This document shows, in pieces, positions 55,083-61,802 of a stretch of 64,000 nt of DNA. How positions within the stretch are numbered: position 1 is the stretch's first letter; each line of letters begins with the position of its first letter. Origin of the DNA: Nonlabens agnitus (lineage in GTDB: Bacteria > Bacteroidota > Bacteroidia > Flavobacteriales > Flavobacteriaceae); assembly GCF_002994045.1 (NCBI RefSeq), contig NZ_MQUC01000003.1:1712501-1776500 (forward strand). The letters run 5' to 3'. The notes below the pieces were generated by a model. It was given only the letters and a program-made list of their open reading frames with translations, made no database searches and had not been told where the DNA came from. The translations under genes and the position numbers were made by a program.

Positions 55083-55496
55083 TGCAAACTATTTAAAATT
55101 AAAGGTCGTGATTCATATTGAATTGCCCGACTAGGTTGCCTAAAATTTTACGATGTTCAAAGGACTTTTAAGTGGTTCGCTTTCGCGAAAGCAAACTCAT
55201 TCCAACTCATAACAAATAGCATTAAAAATGGACTATTAGCTTGAAAAAGTAGCATATGATCACAACAATAACTTAATGTTAAGCCGTCATATAAATGTCC
55301 AATTTGGACTGCAAAATCCAAGGAGATTTGATTCAGATTGCCAATGATTTCTTAACGAAAATTAAGGTCTTTTAAACTAGGGTAAAGATTGGTTAACTGA
55401 ATGTTACGGAATTATTAAAACTCATTTTCCCATGCAACTATTGAAGAATTTTGGTGTCTCTAATAAAAAATATAAACACTTTTTAAAATTGACATT
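55083..55496. other. Intergenic stretch without identifiable gene
   Basis: About 410 bp between divergent genes. Apart from a 16-bp palindrome at 55178 I see no gene, hairpin or clear promoter box. It is AT-rich. Confidence 0.6.
55178..55193. repeat. 16-bp palindrome copy, intergenic (one terminal mismatch)
   Basis: CGCTTTCGCGAAAGCA, about 95 bp upstream of the OsmC gene. Confidence 0.9.
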
Positions 55497-55979
55497 ATGA
55501 AAAAGATCATTTTAATTGCTTGCCTAGCGATCGCTGGAACTATCAACGCTCAAGTTTCAAAAGACCTGAGCCGCTTTAACCGACTCAAAATTGACAGTAA
55601 TGCCCAGATTGAAGTTCATTTATCGCAGACGTCCAAAATTCAGTTCTCTGGTAGCGAAGATCAACTAGATCAATACATCATTTCCAACGAGCCTGGAACT
55701 CTTGAATTGCGCACCTCTAATGACAAGGACAGTCGTTACAGAATTTACACTAATGACTTGAAGGCTTTGCAAATTGAAGGCAATGCTATCGTGACCTTTA
55801 AAGGGTTTGATACGTTGGACCGTCTATCTATCAAGACCAGTAAAGATGCTCTAGTAGACCTTGGATCTATTGTAGTCACCAACTTAGTGGTAGATAAAGA
55901 TAAAGACAGCACTGTAAGAGTTGCTGCAGCCAGCGGAGCTACCTATCGAGTGGATGGCAAAGACTCAGAATCGATCTAG
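55497..55979 (+). CDS. DUF2807-like secreted protein
   Basis: 160 residues with a signal peptide (MKKIILIACLAIAGTINAQ). The body repeats short strands of the GIN/DUF2807 beta-helix type: FNRLKIDSNAQIEVHLSQ, LKALQIEGNAIVTFKG, LDRLSIKTSKDALVDLGS. This family is common in Bacteroidota surface proteins. It is shorter than usual (full members are ~220 residues) and could be a minimal member. No partner anti-sigma or kinase is nearby. Ends in a bidirectional terminator. Confidence 0.75.
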   Translation: MKKIILIACLAIAGTINAQVSKDLSRFNRLKIDSNAQIEVHLSQTSKIQFSGSEDQLDQYIISNEPGTLELRTSNDKDSRYRIYTNDLKALQIEGNAIVTFKGFDTLDRLSIKTSKDALVDLGSIVVTNLVVDKDKDSTVRVAAASGATYRVDGKDSESI

Positions 55980-56001
55980 TCTTAAAAAATATTTTAATAG
56001 C

Positions 56002-56030
56002 AAAAGGGCCGCAATGATTGCGGCCCTTTT
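56002..56030. terminator. Bidirectional terminator
   Basis: AAAAGGGCCGCAAT and ATTGCGGCCCTTTT arms. It serves the DUF2807-like gene and the convergent E1 gene. Confidence 0.85.
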
Positions 56031-56035
56031 TATTT

Positions 56036-58240
56036 CTAATAATTCAAAATCTCCTGAATTTTCACCTTCACCTTTTCCGTCGATGGGATCATGGTTTCCT
56101 CAAGCACAGAATTCAATGGTATAGCCGGCATATTTTCTGAACCTATGACCATTACTGGAGCATCAATGTATTTAAAACATTCTTCCTGAATGCGGCCTTG
56201 CAAGGCGCGTGAGAAACTGTTCTCGCTAGGTTCTTCAGTCACCACAAGACATTTCCCGCATTTCTTAACGCTGGCAAAAACGGTATCATAGTCCAGAGGA
56301 TGCAGGGTTCTCAAATCCACTACTTCTACTCTATCCTGTAAACCAAGTTCCTTTGTGGCATTCATCGCCCAGTGTACGCCCATACCGTAAGTAATGATGC
56401 TCAAGGTTTCTTCTTCTTCCTTTTTCCAGATTTCCTGCAAGACCCAAGCCTTGCCAAAAGGCAATACATAATCCTCGCTAGGCTCTACACTGGTCGCTCC
56501 TTTGGTGCCTTTGACTTTACTCCAGTACAGCCCTTTGTGTTCAAAAATCACTACCGGATTTGGATCATAATAGGCCGCTTTCATCAAGCCTTTCAAATCG
56601 GCACCGTTAGATGGATACGCAATTTTAAGACCTCTAATATTAGAGACCACGCTTTCCATCGAACTGGAATGATACGGTCCACCGCTACCGTAAGCTCCAA
56701 TCGGTACGCGCAATATCATGGAAACCGGCCATTTACCGTTACTCAAATAATTGGATCTGGAAACCTCTGTAAACAGCTGATTCAATCCTGGCCAAATGTA
56801 GTCTGCAAACTGTACCTCAACGATGGGTTTTAATCCTACCGCGCTCATTCCTACGGTGCTTCCTACGATGAATGCCTCTTGGATAGGTGTGTTGAAGACT
56901 CTGTTATCGCCAAATTTCTGTGCCAGCGTTGCGGCTTCTCTAAAAACGCCGCCTAATCTGCCGCCTACGTCTTGCCCGTACAACAAGCATTCTGGGTGTT
57001 TGCGCATCAATTCTTCAATGGCAAATAGTGCACAATCTACCATCACCACTTTTTCTGCGCCCTTTGGTGATCGCTCGCCGCGCTCCTCGGTGATGGGCGT
57101 TGGTGCAAAATCGTGCGTGAACAAGTCGGCTGGTTCTGGGTCTGGCATTTCCATCGCTTGTTGTAAAGCTTTTTTGGTTTCCGCTTTCGCGAAAGCGTCA
57201 AAACCATCCACATCTTGCACTGTAAAACCATTGTCCAGCAATAATTGCCTCATTTTAGGATAAGGGTCGCGCTCTCTGGATTCTTCCAAATCATCGCGGT
57301 AGAACTCCATACGCACACCGCTGGTATGGTGATTCAATAGCGGTACTGTCGCGTGAACCAAAAACGGTCGACGCTCAGTTCTCATAGTTTCAATCACCTT
57401 ATTCAGAGTGTTGTAACTCTGCTCAAAATCAGTCCCGTCAATGGAAATGCGCTCAATCCCGTGGAATCCAGCGGCATATTCATAGGCGTTTTGAGCTCTG
57501 GTTTCAGCAGCATTAGCGCTGATGTCCCAACCGTTGTCCTGAACCAAATAAAGAATGGGAAGTTGCTTGAGGGCTGCCATTTGTAGCGCTTCGGCAATCT
57601 CACCTTCAGTTACAGACGCATCGCCTAGGGAACATACGACAATGCCGTTTGCTCTGTCATGCTGAACTTGTTTCAGCATCTCATGCGGATTAGAGTCTTC
57701 TGTCACTCGTTCTCGCCTGCCGCTCGAACTGGCACCAGATTCGGTACCAAAGATGGCTTTTTGCTCTACGGTTGGCTCATTGATTCCAGTGAGGAGGTCT
57801 CCGCTTTCGCGAAGACTCAGGGCTAAAGCAACTCCAGTAGCAGGAATCGCTTGCATCCCAGTAGCACTGGATTGATGCGGGATTTTGGGCTTATCAATAT
57901 CATTCAATGATGGATGTGAATAGTAGGTACGGCCACCAGAAAACGGATCGGCTTTTTTTGCCAATAACTGCAACATCAAATCGTAGGGCTTCATGCCTAT
58001 CGCCAGCAACATCGCATCATCCCGATAATACGGAAACATGTAATCCTGCGGCAATAATTGCATACCAACCGCCGTCTGGATCACCTCATGCCCGCGACTG
58101 GTCGCGTGCACATATTTAGAAACCGTTTTGAAGTTCTCTTCATAGAGTTCTGTCATGGCTTTCGCGGTCACCAAATTTCGAAACCCTTTTTCTAATACTG
58201 ACTTTTCCAAATCTTTGTTTTTATAGTCAAGCCGCTGCAT
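56036..58240 (-). CDS. Branched-chain 2-oxoacid dehydrogenase E1 (alpha-beta fusion)
   Basis: 734 residues with alpha and beta subunits in one chain. It decarboxylates 2-oxo acids with TPP and loads the E2 lipoyl group. Alpha part: TSRGHEVIQTA, YYRDDAMLLAIG, HQSSATGMQAIPATGVALAL and the TPP motif GDASVTEGE (206-214). Beta part (from ~400): PECLLYGQDVGGRLGGVFR, VEVQFADYIWPG. Between residues ~142 and ~198 an unusual insert carries LRES, RRERV and MLKQVQHD, three known repeat-derived peptides. A palindrome at 57182 is read AFAKA. E2 is directly upstream (58252). Confidence 0.9.
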   Translation of the reverse strand: MQRLDYKNKDLEKSVLEKGFRNLVTAKAMTELYEENFKTVSKYVHATSRGHEVIQTAVGMQLLPQDYMFPYYRDDAMLLAIGMKPYDLMLQLLAKKADPFSGGRTYYSHPSLNDIDKPKIPHQSSATGMQAIPATGVALALSLRESGDLLTGINEPTVEQKAIFGTESGASSSGRRERVTEDSNPHEMLKQVQHDRANGIVVCSLGDASVTEGEIAEALQMAALKQLPILYLVQDNGWDISANAAETRAQNAYEYAAGFHGIERISIDGTDFEQSYNTLNKVIETMRTERRPFLVHATVPLLNHHTSGVRMEFYRDDLEESRERDPYPKMRQLLLDNGFTVQDVDGFDAFAKAETKKALQQAMEMPDPEPADLFTHDFAPTPITEERGERSPKGAEKVVMVDCALFAIEELMRKHPECLLYGQDVGGRLGGVFREAATLAQKFGDNRVFNTPIQEAFIVGSTVGMSAVGLKPIVEVQFADYIWPGLNQLFTEVSRSNYLSNGKWPVSMILRVPIGAYGSGGPYHSSSMESVVSNIRGLKIAYPSNGADLKGLMKAAYYDPNPVVIFEHKGLYWSKVKGTKGATSVEPSEDYVLPFGKAWVLQEIWKKEEEETLSIITYGMGVHWAMNATKELGLQDRVEVVDLRTLHPLDYDTVFASVKKCGKCLVVTEEPSENSFSRALQGRIQEECFKYIDAPVMVIGSENMPAIPLNSVLEETMIPSTEKVKVKIQEILNY
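57182..57197. repeat. 16-bp palindrome copy, in E1
   Basis: Perfect copy, read AFAKA (GFDAFAKAETKKAL) at the alpha-part C-terminal end. Confidence 0.95.
57657..57684. repeat. TGCTGAA...TTCAGCA hairpin element, in E1
   Basis: Forward strand reads TGCTGAACTTGTTTCAGCA, arms TGCTGAA/TTCAGCA. In E1 it encodes MLKQVQHD. I recognise this peptide as a frequent repeat by-product in many genomes. Confidence 0.7.
57705..57733. repeat. TTCTCG-core-GCTCGAA element, in E1
   Basis: ACTCGTTCTCG, core CCTGCC, then GCTCGAACTGGC. It shares both arms with the element at 59225 but has a different core. It encodes part of SGRRERVTE. Confidence 0.7.
57802..57816. repeat. Degenerate copy of the 16-bp palindrome, in E1
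   Basis: CGCTTTCGCGAAGAC keeps the left arm and centre but has lost the right end. It encodes LRES (SLRESGDLL). Confidence 0.6.
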
Positions 58241-58251
58241 GGCGGCTTCGC

Positions 58252-59625
58252 TTAATAATTAGTTTGCGGAGCTTCCTCTAGATTCAAAGCCACTTGCTTC
58301 AGGAAACTTCCTCCTAAAAACCCATCCACAACTCTATGGTCAAAGGACAGTGATAACATCATCATACTCCTGATTTCAATACTGTCTTCTCCATTTCTAG
58401 TAATGACCTCAGCGCGTTTTTTTATGATTCCTGTGGCTAGTATAGCAACCTCTGGCTGATTGATAATGGGCGTTCCCATCAACGAACCAAAAGTTCCCAC
58501 GTTTGAAATCGTGAATGTTCCGCCTTTGATATCGTCACCACCTAGTTTGTTTTCTCTGGCCAAGTTTGCCATGCGATTGACATCTGCAGCAATTTCTGCT
58601 AACGATTTTTGGTCAGCATTTTTTACAACGGGAACTATGAGGTTTCCAGATGGTAATGCGGTTGCCATTCCTACGTTGATATTTTCTTTGACAATAATGT
58701 TCTTACCGTCAACGCTGGCATTGATATTCGGGAATTCCTTAATGGCTCTCGCTACTGCATCTACAAATAGTGGAGTAAAAGTGAGCTTTTCTCCATGCTT
58801 TTCCTGAAAAGCTACTTTATTCGCATTTCTCCAGTTCACCAAATCGGTTAGATCTGCTTCTACATAAGCCGTCACGTGCGGGCTGGTATGTTTTGAATAC
58901 ACCATATGATCTGCAATCATGGATCGCATCCGATCCATTTCAATGATCTTACCGGTTCCTTTATCAAACTTCAATTGAGGAATACGGTAGGCTGTAGGGT
59001 CTGGCTCGTTGCTTACAGCTTGTGCAAACTGATGCGGACGACCATCATTTAAATACTGGATGACATCACTTTTACGCAAACGACCTTCTGTTCCAGTGGC
59101 AGGAATACGTGCAAGTTCCTCATAAGACATGTGATTCTCGCGAGCAATTTTATCTACTAAAGGGCTGACGAATAGGTCTTTGTTGATGTACGAACTGGAA
59201 ATCGGTTTTTGAGTTCTTGAGGCGACTCGTTCTCGATCCCGATAGCTATCGGGACTCAAACCGGTCTTATTTTGAGAGGCCGCACTGGCTTTACTGCCTT
59301 TTTGAATGTCTTCCAGTCCGCTAGGTTTTTTGAGAATCTTTGCTTCTAGTTTTGAAGAAGTGTTTTCTTTTGTAGATCCATCGCTGGGTTCAATCTGCGC
59401 GATAGGCTCACCTATTTCAACCACGTCACCGTTCCCAAACAAATGCTTGACCATTGTCCCGTCACATGGTGCCGGCACCTCGTTATCTACTTTGTCCGTT
59501 CCTACTTCTACCAGAATATCGCCTTCTGCAAAGGATTCACCTTCTTGAACCAGCCAGTTGAGAATGGTTCCTTCAGTAATGGATTCGCCCATTTTGGGCA
59601 GTATAAAATCTGTCGTTGTTGCCAT
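58252..59625 (-). CDS. Branched-chain 2-oxoacid dehydrogenase E2 (dihydrolipoamide acyltransferase)
   Basis: 457 residues. Lipoyl domain with GTDKVDNEVP (Lys 45), an E3/E1-binding domain (about 152-185, VSPLVDKIARENHMSYEELAR), and the acyltransferase core ending SLSFDHRVVDGFLGG. The linker after the lipoyl domain holds a repeat element (59225-59265) read TGLSPDSYRDRERVASR. It moves the acyl group from E1 to CoA; LipB at 37903 supplies its cofactor route. A TAAATTTG box ends 4 nt before the ATG, suggesting a leaderless transcript for E2-E1. Confidence 0.94.
   Translation of the reverse strand: MATTTDFILPKMGESITEGTILNWLVQEGESFAEGDILVEVGTDKVDNEVPAPCDGTMVKHLFGNGDVVEIGEPIAQIEPSDGSTKENTSSKLEAKILKKPSGLEDIQKGSKASAASQNKTGLSPDSYRDRERVASRTQKPISSSYINKDLFVSPLVDKIARENHMSYEELARIPATGTEGRLRKSDVIQYLNDGRPHQFAQAVSNEPDPTAYRIPQLKFDKGTGKIIEMDRMRSMIADHMVYSKHTSPHVTAYVEADLTDLVNWRNANKVAFQEKHGEKLTFTPLFVDAVARAIKEFPNINASVDGKNIIVKENINVGMATALPSGNLIVPVVKNADQKSLAEIAADVNRMANLARENKLGGDDIKGGTFTISNVGTFGSLMGTPIINQPEVAILATGIIKKRAEVITRNGEDSIEIRSMMMLSLSFDHRVVDGFLGGSFLKQVALNLEEAPQTNY
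59225..59265. repeat. TTCTCG-arm element with perfect palindrome core, in E2
   Basis: ACTCGTTCTCG, an 18-bp perfect palindrome TCCCGATAGCTATCGGGA (59237-59254), then CTCAAACCGGT. The arms match the element at 57705. Confidence 0.8.
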
Positions 59626-59629
59626 GACT

Positions 59630-59637
59630 CAAATTTA
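59630..59637 (-). promoter_or_regulatory. -7 promoter box of E2
   Basis: TAAATTTG on the minus strand, 4 nt before the ATG. With a 16-bp palindrome 42 nt upstream. Confidence 0.5.
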
Positions 59638-59679
59638 CAAAAACTAACACTTGTTAGTCGTGAAGATTATGTTGGATTT

Positions 59680-59695
59680 CGCTTTCGCGAAAGCG
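59680..59695. repeat. 16-bp palindrome copy, intergenic
   Basis: Perfect copy upstream of the E2 gene and downstream of the PaaY-like gene. Confidence 0.95.
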
Positions 59696-59818
59696 GAATT
59701 ATGGCAATCTGCAGGCCTTAGGATCAAAAGTGTCTTTTTAAACTCGGAAAAATCTATCGACTAAAATGGACCAACGATTGATTGCAAGTTTTGATTTGGA
59801 ATGGTTAAACCCGAAAGA

Positions 59819-60427
59819 TTATACGGAACTATCTTTTTTGTTTTCCTGCAACGTCTTATAAAAATCCTCTTGCACTGGTCGATTTTTAGGTATTTCTCGT
59901 AGCGGCTCCACTTCGCGCATCGACTCGTGACAATCTGTAGGAAGTTGTTGATAGAGTTTTGTGCCAGCGGTTTTCCAGGCGATCATCTCGTCGCTTACTT
60001 CTTTGATTTTTTTGGCGGGATTTCCGACTATTAATGATCTGGATTCGAAAACGGCTTCGGCTTTTACGAATGACATAGCACCAACAATGCACTCATCACC
60101 TATCACAGCATCATCCATGATCACACTGTTCATACCGATGAGACAATTGCGTCCCAAATTCGCGCCGTGAATCACAGCACCGTGGCCTATGTGTGCGCTC
60201 TCTGCAAAGCGAATGCTCTTACCAGGAAACATATGCACCGTGCAATTTTCTTGCACATTGACGCCATCTTCCAGAATGATCTCGCCCCAATCGCCACGTA
60301 TCACAGCGCTAGGCCCTACATAACAATTCTTCCCGATGATCACATTACCAATCACCGCCGCCAGCGGATGAATAAACGAACTCTCGTGTATCACTGGAAT
60401 GTGTCCTTTGAAACTGTAAATGGCCAT
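59819..60427 (-). CDS. Hexapeptide-repeat protein, PaaY/gamma carbonic anhydrase-like
   Basis: 202 residues with a left-handed beta-helix of hexapeptide repeats (VIGNVIIGKNCYVGPSAVIRGD). The zinc His set CTVHMF and SAHIGHGAVIHG is present. In paa clusters the PaaY protein hydrolyses off-path CoA thioesters. Here it lies near the enoyl-CoA hydratase and paaZ genes on the same strand, which favours PaaY over a carbonic anhydrase. The length is typical. Confidence 0.85.
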   Translation of the reverse strand: MAIYSFKGHIPVIHESSFIHPLAAVIGNVIIGKNCYVGPSAVIRGDWGEIILEDGVNVQENCTVHMFPGKSIRFAESAHIGHGAVIHGANLGRNCLIGMNSVIMDDAVIGDECIVGAMSFVKAEAVFESRSLIVGNPAKKIKEVSDEMIAWKTAGTKLYQQLPTDCHESMREVEPLREIPKNRPVQEDFYKTLQENKKDSSV

Positions 60428-60476
60428 TGCGCTAGAATTAAGTCACGCCACTCCGCAGCAGCCTTAGTTGTTAGGA

Positions 60477-61229
60477 TTATTTAAATCGTTTCAAAGTCTC
60501 TTTAGTAAACTCACTCAACACCAATTTTCCAGAAATCTTTGCTCTTTCAGCAAGCAAATCATCCCAATTTTCACAACCCGACCAAAACATTTGTTTCATG
60601 TGCTTCATCGCTTCAGGATTATAAGTGCACAGATTTTCTGCAAATTTTTGAACCGCTTCATCCATTTCTTCTGTCGATTCGTAAACCTCAGCAAATAAGC
60701 CGTTTTGTTGAGCCCATTCTGGCGAGTAGAACTCGTTGGCATTTATCGCGATCTGGCTCATGCCGGTCAAACCTAATTTACGCTCTACGGCTGGACCTAC
60801 CACAAATGGTCCGATACCTATGTTCAACTCGCTAAGTTTGATCGCTGCAAATTTGGTCGCGAAACAATAATCGGTCGCACTAGCTACACCAACACCACCG
60901 CCGACTGTTTTTCCTTGCACGCGACCTATGATGAACTTAGGACATTTGCGCATAGCGTTGATCACATTAGCAAACCCGCTGAAGAAGATCTCGCCCGTTT
61001 TCTCATCATCAATCGCGATCAATTCCTTAAAGCTGGCGCCGGCACAAAAAGTACGCTCACCACCAGATTTGAGGATGACGACTTTAGTCGCGTTATCTTC
61101 TCCTGCATCAGTAATGGCTTGTGCGAGTTGTGCCAGAATATCACCTGGCAACGAGTTGTGCGCCGGATGGAAGAATTCTATGGTAGTTATTGCGTTGTCT
61201 GGTGTTGTTTTTACGTATGGTTTTGTCAT
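60477..61229 (-). CDS. Enoyl-CoA hydratase/isomerase family protein
   Basis: 250 residues from the Met at 61229 (MTKPYVKTTPDNAITTIEF). The frame starting at 61244 is rejected because the first five codons derive from a repeat element (CATCCGC arms). Crotonase motifs: FCAGASFKELIAID and VQGKTVGGGVGVASATDYCFAT. The family hydrates or isomerises enoyl-CoA; a PaaG/PaaF role in phenylacetate breakdown is suggested by neighbouring paaZ and PaaY. The specific step is unclear. Confidence 0.85.
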   Translation of the reverse strand: MTKPYVKTTPDNAITTIEFFHPAHNSLPGDILAQLAQAITDAGEDNATKVVILKSGGERTFCAGASFKELIAIDDEKTGEIFFSGFANVINAMRKCPKFIIGRVQGKTVGGGVGVASATDYCFATKFAAIKLSELNIGIGPFVVGPAVERKLGLTGMSQIAINANEFYSPEWAQQNGLFAEVYESTEEMDEAVQKFAENLCTYNPEAMKHMKQMFWSGCENWDDLLAERAKISGKLVLSEFTKETLKRFK

Positions 61230-61240
61230 AGCCTTCGGCT

Positions 61241-61261
61241 GCATCCGCGCAGGCGGATGTC
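61241..61261. repeat. CATCCGC-GCGGATG element, copy 1 (left of GIY-YIG gene)
   Basis: Arms CATCCGC and GCGGATG with loop GCAG. On the opposite strand it matches the copy at 61745 with one difference in about 21 bases. Confidence 0.8.
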
Positions 61262-61319
61262 TCTTTGATAAAGCACCTAATTCACCTGACCTTCAGGTAA
61301 AACGTTGCTTGAATTAAAC

Positions 61320-61637
61320 TTATATTTCTTTTTCCATCATCTTAAAACTCAAATCCCAATTGAGGCTTAAGTCTATCAAGTCTGGATTCTTTTCTTCGAT
61401 GATTCTAATTTTCCAATCGCGATTCCATTTTTTTAATTGCTTTTCTCTTATCCTCCGCGCATCAAGAGAATCTAGTATTTCAAAATAAACCAATTTATCT
61501 AAGTTATACCTAGCCGAAAACTTGGCTGGATGTACTTTCCTTTTGTGCTGGCTAATTCTTCTTTTAATATTACCTGTTTCTCCTATGTAGAGTGTACCAT
61601 TATTTTTGTTTGTTATTATGTACACGTAGTGAGGCAT
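61320..61637 (-). CDS. Small GIY-YIG domain protein, 105 aa
   Basis: MPHYVYIITNKNNGTLYIGET..., the GIY-YIG fold: VYI...LYIGETGNIKRRISQHK, then ARYNLDKLVYFEILDSLDARRIREKQLKKW. This is the compact type (UPF0213-like) common in Bacteroidota; some members are structure-specific nucleases, none is well characterised. It is flanked on both sides by inverted copies of a CATCCGC...GCGGATG element, which is why I suspect it can move. It lies between paaZ and the enoyl-CoA hydratase, breaking an otherwise continuous paa order. Confidence 0.85.
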   Translation of the reverse strand: MPHYVYIITNKNNGTLYIGETGNIKRRISQHKRKVHPAKFSARYNLDKLVYFEILDSLDARRIREKQLKKWNRDWKIRIIEEKNPDLIDLSLNWDLSFKMMEKEI

Positions 61638-61674
61638 TTAATTTAAGGTTGTTTTGCCGAAGTTAAATTGGTTT

Positions 61675-61711
61675 GTTCGGACTTAGGGCCTTAGAGCCAT
61701 CTGCCTGCTGA
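61675..61711. repeat. Degenerate direct copy of the GGACTTAG...CATCCGC element
   Basis: GTTCGGACTTAGGG, then AGAGCCATCTGCCTGC, resembles the start of the next copy (GTTTGGACTTAG, AGACATCCGCCTAC) with several changes. Confidence 0.5.
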
Positions 61712-61729
61712 TAGCAATTTTATTTGGTG

Positions 61730-61765
61730 CGTTTGGACTTAGAGACATCCGCCTACGCGGATGCT
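61730..61765. repeat. CATCCGC-GCGGATG element, copy 2 (right of GIY-YIG gene)
   Basis: GTTTGGACTTAGAGA leads into CATCCGC-CTAC-GCGGATG. It is in inverted orientation relative to 61241. Confidence 0.8.
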
Positions 61766-61802
61766 TTGAACAATTTAATCTTGTAGATTAAATTGTTCAA
61801 AG
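61764..61802. repeat. Perfect 18-bp hairpin spanning the paaZ stop codon
   Basis: CTTTGAACAATTTAATCT (61764-61781), loop TGT, AGATTAAATTGTTCAAAG (61785-61802). The right arm plus loop encode the C-terminal EQFNLQ of paaZ and the left arm holds the stop. A terminator-like structure for the minus strand. Confidence 0.85.

Noticed and set aside
55083..55496. SAM riboswitch upstream of OsmC-metZ
   Set aside because: I saw no matching core or stem arrangement; only an AT-rich stretch and one palindrome.
59765..59860. Short plus-strand ORF MDQRLIASF...
   Set aside because: About 30 codons, overlaps the PaaY-like gene antisense, no family or ribosome-site support.
61229..61244. Longer start (MQPKA) for the enoyl-CoA hydratase
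   Set aside because: These codons come from the CATCCGC repeat element; the family starts at the downstream Met.
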